Positions 43,875 to 56,600 of a stretch of 64,000 nt of DNA are shown here, one piece after another. A program made the translations under genes and the position numbers. Origin of the DNA: Stigmatella ashevillena. Lineage in GTDB: Bacteria > Myxococcota > Myxococcia > Myxococcales > Myxococcaceae. Each line of letters starts with the position of its first letter. The first letter of the stretch is position 1. Under the pieces are notes generated by a model. The model did not search any database. It was not told the DNA's origin and saw nothing but the letters and a program-made list of their open reading frames with translations. The stretch is taken from positions 186,001 through 250,000 of the forward strand of contig NZ_JAQNDM010000002.1 of the NCBI RefSeq assembly GCF_028368975.1. The letters are read 5' to 3'.

Positions 43875-43950
43875 ATATCCTCGTTATGCCACACTGAACC
43901 ATTTGTGTCCTGCCATGGCTTGAAGCCGTTACCTTGGCTCAAGTGGAGTG

Positions 43951-45456
43951 TCACCTTCGCTCTTGTGGATTCGAAGTGGGCTTGCGGGGAGCATTGGCCG
44001 AAGGGATGTAGCATCCACCCTCCCAGTCAAATGCATTGTTTCCACAGGGGGGAGCCATTTTGAGTTCCACCCAACATGATCCCCGGATAGCTGTTTCGAA
44101 ACGAGGCTCGCAAGGGGGCTTGCGCTGGCCAGGAAAAGGCTTCTCCGGTAGGGGCAAACCCAAGGTGGATATTGGATCGCATTGGACGCTGGATGAATGG
44201 GGCACAAACATCACGCTGTTGCCCACAGCCACGCTTTCTCCTTCGCGGGAACTTACGCCTTGGGGACTGTCCGGCAGCTGCGGAGCTGCTTGGCGCCAAG
44301 ACTCGGACATGAGGGTAAACATGACGCTCGTGCAGACCACCGCGGCTCCTATTGCCCACGCTCGTGCAGGGGCATGGGGCCACACACGAGGGTGCTTCGC
44401 TACGGCTCGGTCTCGCTTGTCATTTCCCCCATTCTCGACTTCTTCCCTGGGTGCTGCATCTTGCTCGGCAACGAGGCGCAAGCCTTCAAGGGTTCGCCAA
44501 CGGGGACAATGTGCCTGCCCCACAGAGAACAGCAGGGCATCCATCTCGGGGTCTGGGCTCTGCACGGCCTGCTCCAGTGTCTCTGCGGCCTCTCGGGCCA
44601 TTCCGTTGAATCGATCAACCGGAGCGGTGGACAGCAATCTCATGATGGCGGTTTCCAGCGCGGGGCTCACGTTGGGGTTGAGGCTGCGCGGGCGTTGCGG
44701 CCCTGGACCGTCCTCCCTCCAGACCTTGGCGCTGGGCTCATCCGGGAATGTGGGCGGTGGGTACTCATCCGTCACCAACCGGTAAGCCATCACCCCCAAC
44801 GCGAAGAGATCATCACACGCGCTGGCCGGGTAGTGCGCCGTGGGGTGCCGACGAAACACTCGCAAGAAAGCCCACGCTTCGGGACTGCGGTACGCGGGAG
44901 TCCCCGGCGGGAGCAGCTTCGAGGTGAGCGTCCCCGCCCCCCGGAAGTGTCCGGCGCCGAAATCGGTGAGGAAGACCCGTTCATCCCTCGGGCACACCAG
45001 CACGTTGTCCCCTTTGACGTCCCGGTGTGTCCCCCCGGCGGCGTGGGTGGCCTCCAGGGCCCGTGCCACCTGGGCCAGCAGCCTCAACACCTGGCGCGAG
45101 GTGGGATTGCGCCGGGCGGCCCAGGCGTAAAGGGACTCGCCTTCCACCCACTCCATCACCAGATAGGGATGGGCTCCGGAAGGGTGTTCCCACACGCCCT
45201 GATCCAGGAGGCGCGGGACGTGGGGACTCTGGATGCGCGAGAGCAACAGGGCTTCCCGCTCGAATCGCGGGTCTTCCGGTGCGATGGCCAGCTTGAGGGC
45301 GAAGGAGCCAGAGCCCTCGCGGCCCTCTCTCTCCACCCGGTAGAGCGTCCCGTAGGCGCCCCGCCCCCTCCAGCCCTGAATCCTCCAGTGCCCTACCCTC
45401 ATGCCCATGGGAAGGCAGAGCGGGTCCACTTCCAGCAAGGGATTCTTCTTTCTCAT
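43951..45456 (-). CDS. Membrane-anchored Ser/Thr protein kinase
   Basis: A 501-residue Hanks-type kinase. Catalytic domain about 22-300: glycine loop 'GWRGRGAYGTLY' (30-39), Lys in 'ALKLAI', 'HRDVKGDNVLV' with catalytic D146, 'TDFGAGH' (165-167) and 'GTPAYRSPEAW'. A single membrane segment (364-383, 'RAWAIGAAVVCTSVMF') is followed by a periplasmic tail of about 115 residues with six cysteines ending 'PPCGNNAFDWEGGCYIP', a tail seen in several myxobacterial kinases and probably a sensor. ATG 45456 has GGAGG six bases before it. It is divergent from the small lipoprotein gene with about 170 bp between them. Substrates are unknown. Confidence 0.9.
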   Translation of the reverse strand: MRKKNPLLEVDPLCLPMGMRVGHWRIQGWRGRGAYGTLYRVEREGREGSGSFALKLAIAPEDPRFEREALLLSRIQSPHVPRLLDQGVWEHPSGAHPYLVMEWVEGESLYAWAARRNPTSRQVLRLLAQVARALEATHAAGGTHRDVKGDNVLVCPRDERVFLTDFGAGHFRGAGTLTSKLLPPGTPAYRSPEAWAFLRVFRRHPTAHYPASACDDLFALGVMAYRLVTDEYPPPTFPDEPSAKVWREDGPGPQRPRSLNPNVSPALETAIMRLLSTAPVDRFNGMAREAAETLEQAVQSPDPEMDALLFSVGQAHCPRWRTLEGLRLVAEQDAAPREEVENGGNDKRDRAVAKHPRVWPHAPARAWAIGAAVVCTSVMFTLMSESWRQAAPQLPDSPQGVSSREGESVAVGNSVMFVPHSSSVQCDPISTLGLPLPEKPFPGQRKPPCEPRFETAIRGSCWVELKMAPPCGNNAFDWEGGCYIPSANAPRKPTSNPQERR

Positions 45457-45629
45457 GCGCGTCCTCCGCCACGGCGCAGCCCGCCGCATTCTTGCTCTCT
45501 ACCCTACCTCACAGGTTTCCTGGCCACTTTGTCACCTGGATTGCGCAACTTCCCGGAAGTAGGTCTTTCTCATTCCCCGAAAAAATGACACAATGTGTCT
45601 TCCCTTCTTTTCCAGGAAGAGGTCACACC

Positions 45630-45869
45630 ATGCGCTTCATTGCGATTGTCGGTCTTCTGGGTGTTCTGAGCGGCTGTGGTCCTGCCACCGAGGCGGAGGC
45701 TCCGGCAAATGCCGATCAGGTCGAGCAGTTGGCGCCGCCCGAGACCTGGTGCAACAGCTACAAGACCCAGCAGTACTGCCCGGGCTACGCGGGATGTTAC
45801 TGGGTGAGCACCAACCCGGAAGGCAAGAAGTGCACCGCCAAAGCGGTGGAGGCGAAGTCCTCCCTCTGA
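45630..45869 (+). CDS. Small Cys-containing lipoprotein
   Basis: A 79-residue precursor. ATG 45630 follows GGAAGAGG. The signal carries lipobox 'GVLSGC' (Cys16), after which come an acidic spacer 'ATEAEAPANADQVEQL' and a compact C-terminal part with four cysteines ('WCNSYKTQQYC', 'AGCYWV', 'GKKC'), probably two disulfides. The family is unknown to me. The gene is followed by a clear intrinsic terminator, so it is an independent unit. Confidence 0.75.
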   Translation: MRFIAIVGLLGVLSGCGPATEAEAPANADQVEQLAPPETWCNSYKTQQYCPGYAGCYWVSTNPEGKKCTAKAVEAKSSL

Positions 45870-45892
45870 GGCCCTGACCCCGGTGAAGGTTC

Positions 45893-45930
45893 ATGCCCGC
45901 TTGGCCTGCACGGCAAGCGGGCATCTTTTT
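45893..45930 (+). terminator. Intrinsic terminator after the small lipoprotein gene
   Basis: A perfect 11-bp stem (ATGCCCGCTTG at 45893-45903 with CAAGCGGGCAT at 45914-45924) with a 10-base loop is followed by C and five T residues (45926-45930). It lies 23 bp after the TGA and 31 bp before the next start. Confidence 0.88.
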
Positions 45931-45961
45931 GGCGCTTCCTGCGATAGTCGCTGCCGGACCC

Positions 45962-47812
45962 ATGACCGTTCCCGACGGGCCAGCGCCTCACCGCACTTAC
46001 ACCGAACGTCTCTCCGGCGCTCAGGCGAAGCGGGCGGCCCTGGATCGCCTCAGTGGGCGCTACGCCTACCTGCGAGGGCTCACCTTCCTCGGGGCGGCCG
46101 TCCTCGCCGGGCTCACTGTCTTCGAGCGGTTGCCCAAGGGGGCTGGGTGGGCCGTGGTGGGGGCCCTGGTCCTCTATGCTGTGCTCGCTGTGTTGCACCA
46201 CGGTGTCTTTCGCCGGGACGCTCGCGAGCGGCTGTACGTGACGTTGAATGAGCGCGGATTGGCCCGGCTCAGCGGAGGGTGGCGGGAGTTCACCGAGCAC
46301 GGCGAGCGGTTCGTCTCCTCCGCGCATCCCTATGCCTCGGACCTGGATGTCTTCGGCCAGGGCAGCCTCTTCCAGCTCTTGAATGAGACGGCGACCCGCG
46401 CCGGCGAGGAGCGGCTCGCGTCCTGGCTGTCCCGCCCTGCTCCCCCCGAGACGGTGGAGACGCGCCAGGGAGCCGCACGGGAGCTGGCGGCGCGGACCGC
46501 GTTCCGGCAGGACCTGTGCGTGGAGGCACGGACCGTGTCCCAAGAGAAGGTGGACCCGGGCCTCTTCATCCAGTGGGCCGAGGCGGGCCCCTCGCTTGAA
46601 TCCATCCGCTGGGCCCGGCGATTTGCCCTCGTCCTGCCGCCCCTCACGCTGACGCTCTACGTCTTGGGCGATCTGCGGCTCCTGCCCGTCTGGGCGTGGG
46701 GGCTCGGCCTCTTCGCGCAGTTGGGGGTGGCGCTGGCCACGTTCGGGACGCTGCGGCAGGTGGATGAGCGCCTGTCCGTGGCAGAGCGCGGCTTTGTGCG
46801 CTACGCCCCCCTCTTCGCCCAGCTTGAAGGGCAGCCGGTCCACCATCCCCTGCTCCAGCGCTTACAGGCAGGGCTCCAGCGGCCCGGTGAGCCCGCGGTG
46901 TCCACGCACTTCCGGCGCTTCGGCTGGCGCTATTCGCTCGTCGAGTTCAAGCGGCACCCGTTCCACCCGGTGGTGCACCTGTTCACCTTCTGGGACCTCC
47001 ACGTTTTCTTCGCGCTGGAAGACTGGCGCGCGAGGCATGGCGCCCAGGTGCGTCAGTGGTTCGAGGCGCTCGCGGAGTGGGAGGCGCTCTCATGCCTCGC
47101 GGGTTTCGCGCATGACCGGCCGGAGTTCACCTGGCCCACGCTGGTCACCGAGGGTCCTCGTCTGGAGGCCCAGGCGCTGGGACACCCGCTGCTGGACAAC
47201 CCCGTGCCCAATGACGTCTCCCTGGCGGGGCCTCGCCACGCACTGCTCATCACCGGCTCCAACATGTCTGGGAAGACGACCCTGATGCGGGCGGTGGGCG
47301 CCAACGCGGTGCTGGCGCTGGCCGGGGCTCCCGTCTGCGCAAAGGCATTCACCTTGTCTCCGCTCCAGGTGCTCACCAGCATGCGGGTGAAGGACTCGCT
47401 GGAGCGCGGCGTGTCCTACTTCTACGCCGAGGTGCAACGCATCAAGGCGGTGCTGGACGCGGCCACCGAGGCCCGAGGGCAGGCGTTGTTCCTGCTGGAT
47501 GAGATCCTGCTGGGAACGAATACGCGCGAGCGGCAGATCGCCTCCCGCGAGGTGCTGCGGCTGCTGCTGGACACAGGGGCTTGTGGCGCGGTGACAACGC
47601 ATGACGTGTCACTGGCGGTGCGGGACGGTGAACCCGGCACCCACGTGGTGAACGTCCACTTCCGGGAGCACCTGGAGGACGGAAAGATGGTGTTCGACTA
47701 CCGGCTGCGTCTGGGAGTGGTGGACACCACCAACGCGCTCTGGGTGCTGCATCTGGCCGGAGTGCCCATCGGAGCGATGTTCACTCAGGAGTGTCAAGAC
47801 GTCGGTTTTTAG
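45962..47812 (+). CDS. Membrane-anchored MutS-family ATPase
   Basis: A 616-residue protein. It has two pairs of membrane segments (about 37-85, 'LTFLGAAVLAGLTVF' and 'WAVVGALVLYAVLAVL'; and about 225-270, 'FALVLPPLTLTLYVLG' and 'WAWGLGLFAQLGVALATFG'). Between them lie MutS core-like helices ('FGQGSLFQLLNETATRAGE'). The C-terminal MutS-type ATPase (about 410-605) has Walker A 'TGSNMSGKTTLMRAVG', Walker B 'ALFLLDEILLGTNTRER' and 'VTTHDVSLAV'. The mismatch-recognition and connector domains are absent, so it is not a repair MutS. Proteins like this occur in several phyla and have no settled function. Start ATG 45962 was chosen because upstream codons overlap the terminator. Confidence 0.82.
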   Translation: MTVPDGPAPHRTYTERLSGAQAKRAALDRLSGRYAYLRGLTFLGAAVLAGLTVFERLPKGAGWAVVGALVLYAVLAVLHHGVFRRDARERLYVTLNERGLARLSGGWREFTEHGERFVSSAHPYASDLDVFGQGSLFQLLNETATRAGEERLASWLSRPAPPETVETRQGAARELAARTAFRQDLCVEARTVSQEKVDPGLFIQWAEAGPSLESIRWARRFALVLPPLTLTLYVLGDLRLLPVWAWGLGLFAQLGVALATFGTLRQVDERLSVAERGFVRYAPLFAQLEGQPVHHPLLQRLQAGLQRPGEPAVSTHFRRFGWRYSLVEFKRHPFHPVVHLFTFWDLHVFFALEDWRARHGAQVRQWFEALAEWEALSCLAGFAHDRPEFTWPTLVTEGPRLEAQALGHPLLDNPVPNDVSLAGPRHALLITGSNMSGKTTLMRAVGANAVLALAGAPVCAKAFTLSPLQVLTSMRVKDSLERGVSYFYAEVQRIKAVLDAATEARGQALFLLDEILLGTNTRERQIASREVLRLLLDTGACGAVTTHDVSLAVRDGEPGTHVVNVHFREHLEDGKMVFDYRLRLGVVDTTNALWVLHLAGVPIGAMFTQECQDVGF

Positions 47813-47955
47813 AAGATGTGCGAGAGATCCTGACTTGCAAACCGCCGATGATGAACGGGTCAAGGGGGGGGCTCCTTGCGCCGCTGCCATTTCATCACCG
47901 ATAGTCGAAAACCATGCTTCAGCCATGCTTCCAACGGGGGGGGCAGACGAAGCCA

Positions 47956-50088
<2,133 letters not shown>

Positions 50089-50154
50089 GGCCCTCACGCA
50101 ATCAGGCGGGGCGCTTCGCGTAGAGAGGAGGTCCCCTCTTCGCGGAGCTTCTGC

Positions 50155-50685
50155 ATGCGCCCTCTGTCTTTTGCCCCCCTGGCCCTTGCTACCCTGCTGG
50201 CCTTCCCAGCCTTCGCGGACGACACAGGGAAGAAAAAGCCTTCCGGCCCGCGGGTGATTTGCGCGGTCCAATCCAAGGATGGCACCCGCGCCGTTCAGGG
50301 CACGGACCTCGTCCTGGAGGCCGGAGAGACGCTGAAGGACGCGGTGGCCGTCGAGGGCAACGTCATCGTCCGCAAGGGGGCGGTGGTGGAGGATGTGGTA
50401 GCCATCCAGGGCAAGGTCATCGTCGAGGCGGGCGCGGAGGTGAAGGGGAACGTGGTTGCCCTCGGGGGCGACATCCGGCTCCGCAAGAACGCGCACGTGC
50501 AAGGCGATGCGGTGGCGCTCGGGGGTTCGATCAACGCGGACGAGGAGGCCACCATCGATGGGGACAAGGTGAACTTCTCCCTGGCCTTCAATGGCAAGGA
50601 GCTCGTCCGGAGCTTCCTCAAGAACGCGCTCGACGAAGAGTCGGGCTGCACGATCTCCTTCGATGACGAGGGCGACAAGACCTGA
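50155..50685 (+). CDS. Secreted bactofilin-like beta-helical protein
   Basis: A 176-residue exported protein. The signal peptide ends near '[10 protein letters not shown]'. Residues about 55-135 are made of short strand repeats such as '[18 protein letters not shown]', '[18 protein letters not shown]' and '[18 protein letters not shown]', the right-handed beta-helix pattern of polymer-forming bactofilins. Bactofilins are usually cytoplasmic scaffolds, so this is a periplasmic version or an unrelated beta-helix. The last 40 residues are charged with one cysteine. GGAG lies 7 bp before the ATG. It follows the histidine kinase by 66 bp on the same strand. Confidence 0.75.
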   Translation: MRPLSFAPLALATLLAFPAFADDTGKKKPSGPRVICAVQSKDGTRAVQGTDLVLEAGETLKDAVAVEGNVIVRKGAVVEDVVAIQGKVIVEAGAEVKGNVVALGGDIRLRKNAHVQGDAVALGGSINADEEATIDGDKVNFSLAFNGKELVRSFLKNALDEESGCTISFDDEGDKT

Positions 50686-50879
50686 CGCGCGCCTGGAAGG
50701 CCCGGGGCAGCGCTCGCTCAGCGAGGGATGGCTCGAGCGCTTCACGGAGGCGTCCCAGGGACAGGGCACAAGGCTTCCTTGCCCCCGCCTCCCCTGCGTG
50801 TTACCACAAATCTGTACTGGTCATTACAGGATTGTGTGCACGGCGGGCGCTCACCCGTGAGCCCCAGGAGCCTGTTTCC

Positions 50880-51863
<984 letters not shown>

Positions 51864-51877
51864 CCCGGCACCCCGGC

Positions 51878-52819
51878 TCAGCTCTCGGTGTCCTCGGGAT
51901 CCGGGTAGGACTCCAGCTCCTCGTCCTCGGTCTCTTCGATGGGCTTCGCCTCCCGGGCCTCCCGCGAGCGGCGCGACGGGCTGCTGCGAACCTCCGGGGT
52001 CTCGGGAGACACCACGTACCACTGCCGTCCCTGCTGCTGCCGCTTGAGGATGCCCTCTTGCTCCATGGCCTCCAGCAGGCGGGCGAAGGTGGGAAAGCCA
52101 TGGTCCCTCTCGTCGAAGTCGGGCTCCTTGCGGACGATGGTCTCCTTGATGAGGGAGGGGTTGATGGGCCCGGCGGCGCTGCCCAGCAGGCGCTGGACCA
52201 CCTTGCGCGCGATGTCCGGCACCTTGGGCGGCGTCTTGGACGAGGACTCCTTCTCGGCGGCCTTGCCCCCCTTGCCCTCCGCGTGGCGGCCAGAGCGTCC
52301 GCCCCGGGGAGCGTCCTCGGCGCCGCGCTTGTCCTTCTCGCCGCGCGGCTGGACCTGCTTGGGGCGAAGGTAGAGGAACTCGTCGCACGCCTTCACGAAG
52401 AGGGGCGAGGTGGATTCCTTCACCGCCAGGCCGATGACGGTGCGGCCGTTCTCGCGCAGCTTGTAGGCCAGGGGGCAGAAGTCGCTGTCACCCGAGGCGA
52501 TGACGAAGGTGTCGATGTGCTCGCGCGCATAGCACAGCTCCAGCGCGTCGATGACGAGGCGCATGTCCGCCCCGTTCTTGCCCGCCCGCGTGGAGGGGGG
52601 CACGTCCACCAGCTCCACCCCGTGCTCGTGCAGCCGCCCCTTGGCGTCCGAGAAGCGGGACCAGTCACAGTAGGCCCGGCGGAAGACCACCTTGCCCTTC
52701 TCCAGCAATCGGTCGAGGGAGGGCTGCAAATCGAACCCCGCCGTGCTGATGCCGGTGTTGGTGACGAGGTTTTCGAAGTCGAGGAAGAGGGCGATGCGGC
52801 TCTCGTTTTTTGATTCCAC
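51878..52819 (-). CDS. NYN (PIN-like) nuclease with OST-HTH/LOTUS domain
   Basis: A 313-residue protein. The NYN domain (about 8-150) has the acidic catalytic set D14 ('IALFLDFENL'), D85 ('NGADMRLVIDAL') and D111/D113 ('ASGDSDFCPLAYKL'). A Lys/Gly/Arg-rich linker (about 165-205) leads to an OST-HTH (LOTUS) domain (about 205-275, 'GFPTFARLLEAMEQEGIL'). The tail is Glu/Asp-rich. NYN proteins are PIN-fold endoribonucleases, and LOTUS domains bind RNA (including G-quadruplex RNA in recent work), so it probably processes or decays RNA. GTG 52819 was chosen because the family begins there; the frame upstream is shadow. It is divergent from the PilZ gene. Confidence 0.88.
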   Translation of the reverse strand: MESKNESRIALFLDFENLVTNTGISTAGFDLQPSLDRLLEKGKVVFRRAYCDWSRFSDAKGRLHEHGVELVDVPPSTRAGKNGADMRLVIDALELCYAREHIDTFVIASGDSDFCPLAYKLRENGRTVIGLAVKESTSPLFVKACDEFLYLRPKQVQPRGEKDKRGAEDAPRGGRSGRHAEGKGGKAAEKESSSKTPPKVPDIARKVVQRLLGSAAGPINPSLIKETIVRKEPDFDERDHGFPTFARLLEAMEQEGILKRQQQGRQWYVVSPETPEVRSSPSRRSREAREAKPIEETEDEELESYPDPEDTES

Positions 52820-53006
52820 GGAGATCTCTCGGCAAGGCCGCCTGGGCGGCAGATAGGGGAAAACCGGAAACACAACGGGGGAGTCCAGGATGCCCCATGA
52901 TTTTCGTTCTTTGCATCGAACAAGCTGGTACAGCCGGAACGACACAAGTCGTGGCACACTGCGGGTTGGCGCAGCAAATCCAGGCGAGGCTCTCAGGAGA
53001 CGCCCG

Positions 53007-53618
53007 ATGGTGGAGAAGCGGAGATACCGGAGGTTCAAGCAGCAGTACACGGTTCGTTTTGGCACGGAGGACCTCTCGGAGTCCGGTTTCACCGGGGACA
53101 TCTCCAAGGGCGGCGCCTTCATCGTCTCGAACCATCTGGTACCGCTTGATACGCGCATCCACGTGCAAGTGCACTTGGACCCGAAGAACTTCGTGATGTT
53201 CGAGGCCGTGGTGCAGCGCCACCGGTTGGTTCCTCCAGAGCTTCGGGACGAGGAGCCCGATGGGTTCGGGGTGCGCTTCCTCTACCCGGGCGAGGTGGTG
53301 GCGGACCTGGTGCACACGGGCAGCCCCACCTTCGAGCTGCACTTTTCCAGCCCCGAGCAGCTCCAGTGTTTCCAGGACCGGGAGCTGCGTCCGGACAAGC
53401 TGTTCATCGCGACGGACAAGGTGCTGCGCATCCAGGAGAAGGTGTTGCTGTCGCTCTGCCTGGACTTCGCCCGGACGACCGTCGAGCACGAGGCCACGGT
53501 GGTTCACATCGCCCTGGCCCATGGAGAGGGCACCCACCCGGGCGTCACCGTCACCTTCGCCGACCCGGACGAGTTGGAGGCGAGGATCCAGCCCTACCTG
53601 GTCAGGCCTCCCCAGTAG
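53007..53618 (+). CDS. PilZ-domain protein
   Basis: A 203-residue protein. The first PilZ-type domain (about 3-105) keeps the c-di-GMP signature: R5-x-x-x-R9 ('EKRRYRRF') and 'GDISKGGAFIVS' (D-x-S-x-x-G). A second PilZ-like half (about 110-200) lacks the motif. It may read c-di-GMP levels and pass them to motility, exopolysaccharide or development in myxobacteria. ATG 53007 follows AGGAG; the longer frame is not conserved-looking. Its last 17 bases overlap the stop end of the RND gene on the opposite strand. Confidence 0.85.
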   Translation: MVEKRRYRRFKQQYTVRFGTEDLSESGFTGDISKGGAFIVSNHLVPLDTRIHVQVHLDPKNFVMFEAVVQRHRLVPPELRDEEPDGFGVRFLYPGEVVADLVHTGSPTFELHFSSPEQLQCFQDRELRPDKLFIATDKVLRIQEKVLLSLCLDFARTTVEHEATVVHIALAHGEGTHPGVTVTFADPDELEARIQPYLVRPPQ

Positions 53619-56600
53619 CCCCCTGCCCCGCCTTGGGGCGAGGGGCGTGCCGGCTGAACCGGTCCTTGAGCCGATCCGCCACGACGTAGAAGGCGGGAAC
53701 AACCAGCAGGCTGAGCACGGTGGAGACGGACAGGCCGCCGAGCACCGCGATCGACATGGGGGCCCGCGTCTCGCTGCCGGCGCCCAGTGCCAGCGCCGCG
53801 GGGATGGCCGCCATCATCGTGGCCAAGGAGGTCATCAGGATGGGCCGCAACCGCACGGGCCCCGCGCGTCGCATGGCCTCCAGGGCGTCCGCCCCCTCCT
53901 GCCGCTGCTGCAGGGCGTAGTCCATGAGGATGATGGAGTTCTTCTTCACGATGCCCATCAGCAGCAACAAGCCGATCATGCTGAAGATGTTCAGCGTCAT
54001 GCCGCTGATCCCCAGGGCAAAGGCGGCCCCCGCGACCGAGAGCGGGAGGATGGTGAGCACCGTCACCGGGTGGAGGAACGAGTTGAACTGCGAGGCGAGC
54101 ACCATGTACGCCACGCCAATGCCCAGGAAGAGCGCGAAGATCAGGCTGCCCATGGACTCGCGGAAGGCCACGCTCGCGCCACCGAGCACCGCGCGGGTGC
54201 CCCCTGGGAGCTGCTGGGCGGCCTGCTCCACCATGGCGAGTGCTTCCTCTTGGTTCGAGGACGGGGCCACGTTGGCGAAGATGCTGATGGCGCGCTCCCG
54301 GTCCCGCCGGGTGATGGCCTGGAGCGCTGGGCGCTCCTCTTGCTGGACCAGCGCGGACAGCGGCACGAGCTCTGCGTTGGAGGCGCGCACCTTGAGCCCG
54401 CCCAGATCCTCGGGCCGCGCGCGCTGGTCGGCCAGCAGCCGGAGCCGCACGTCGATGCGGCGGCCTCCCGTGCTGTACTTGCCCACGCGCACCCCGCCCA
54501 CCAGGGCGTTGATGGTGGAGGCCACCGACTCGATGGAGATGCCCATGTCGGCCGCGCGGGCCCGGTCCGGGGTGAGCCGCAGCTCCGGCATGCCAAGCTG
54601 GTAGTCCGTGTCCACGTCCACCACCTTGCCGCTGGCCTGGAGCGTCTCGCGCATCTGCCCGCTGGCCACCACCAGCTGATCCCAATCCGAGCCGCGCACG
54701 CTGAACTCCACTGGGAAACCGCGCTGAGCGGTAAAGCCGCTCTGGGACAGATCCTGGACGACGGCGCGCAGGCCTGGGATGGCGTTGAGCTCCTTGCGCA
54801 GCACCTGCTGGAATTCAGATTGGGACATGCGCTCGCTGGGAGGCAGCAAGGTCAGCATCAACTGCCCCGAGTTCACCCCCGAGCCGCCCATGCCGCCCAC
54901 CGTCGAGAAGACGCGGATGACTTCTGGCCGCTTGCTGACGATCTCCTCCGCCTGTTGGAACAGCCGGTCCGTCTCCTGGAGGTTGCTGCCCACCGCCGTC
55001 TGCAAGCGCACCGTCAGGCGGCTCTGATCCTGCGAGGGGACGAACTCGCTGGGCAGCGCCTGGAAGACGAACGCCGAGGCGCTCAGCAGCACCACCGCTC
55101 CTGCCAGCACCCACCAGGGGTGCGCCAGCGCCTTGTCCAGCACCCGCGCGTACAGCCCCTCGAGCTTCACGAAGACGCGATCCACCCACTGCCCGACCCG
55201 CCCGCGGTGCTCGCGGGACGTCTTGAGCAGCTGCGCGCACCGCGCGGGCGCCAGGGTGATGGCCTCCACATAGGAGAGCAGCACCGCCACGCACAGGGTG
55301 ACGCCGAACTGGAGGAAGAACCGGCCGATGACGCCCTTCATGAAGACGACGGGAATGAAGATGGCCACCACCGCCAGCGTGGCCGCCAGCGCCGCGAAGG
55401 TGATCTCCGAGGTGCCCTCGCGTGCGGCGCGCGTCCGCTCCTTGCCCATCTCCGCGTGCCGGTAGATGTTCTCCAGCACCATGATGGCGTCGTCCACGAC
55501 GATGCCCACCGCCAGCGCCAACCCCAAGAGCGTGAAGGTGTTGAGCGTGAAGCCCAGGAAGTAGATGACGGCCACCGTCCCCAGGAGCGACATGGGGATG
55601 GCCAGGATGACGTTCAGCGTGCTCGACAGTGAGCCGAGGAACATCCAGCACACCAGGGCCGTCAGAATGCAGGCCAGCATCAGCTCGAATTCGATCTCGT
55701 GGACGCTCTCCTCGATGAACCGCGTCGAGTCGAAGTTCACGCCGATCTCCATCCCCTCGGGCGCGTCCTTGCGCAGCTCGCCCAGCACCTGGTGGACGCC
55801 CTGGGCCACCGCGACCGCGTTGGCGCCGCGCTGCTTGCGGATGCCCAGCCCTTGGGCAGGGTTGCCGTTGGCGCGCGACATGCGGCGCGTGTCCTCGAAG
55901 CCGTCCTCCACGAGCGCCACGTCCGACAGGTACACCGTGGCCCCTTCCTGCTGGCGCAGGACGATGTTGCGCAGGGCCGTCAGGTCCAGCGCCTCTCCCA
56001 TGACCCGGACGTTGACCTCGCGGCCCTCCGTCTCGATGCGGCCCGCGGGCAGCTCCACGTGCTCACGCTGCAGGGCGCTGATGACGTCGGTGACGGTGAG
56101 CCCCTGGGCATCCATCTTCTGGGAGTCCACCCAGATGCGCACGTTGCGCTCCAGGGAGCCGCCCAGCGTCACCTCTCCCACGCCGGGAACCGTCTGAAGC
56201 TTCTCCCGGACCCGGTAGCGCGCGTAGTCGCTCACCACCTGCTGCGAGAAGGGGCCTGCCACGCCCAGCCACATGATGGGCTGGTCCTCGGGGTTCGTCT
56301 TGGAGGTGACGGGCGGGTCCACGTCCTCCGGCATCCGGCGTTGGGCCTGGCTCACCTTGGTCTGCACGTCCTGGAGGGCCAGGTCCACGTTGCGCGACAG
56401 GTCCAGCTCCACGGTGATGGAGGCACTGCCCTGGCGGGCGGTGGAGGTGATGGACTTGACGCCCTCCACCTGCATCACCGCCTCCTCCAGCGGCTCGATG
56501 AGATCGCTCTCCACCGCCTCGGGGGAGGCCCCCTCCCACGTCACCGAGACGTTGATGGTGGGAAAGTCCACGTCTGGAAACTGGCTGATGCCGATGCGCT

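Noticed and set aside
52956-52974. Sigma-54-like TGGCAC upstream of the PilZ gene
   Set aside because: No TTGC/GC element at the required 10-bp interval after GG.
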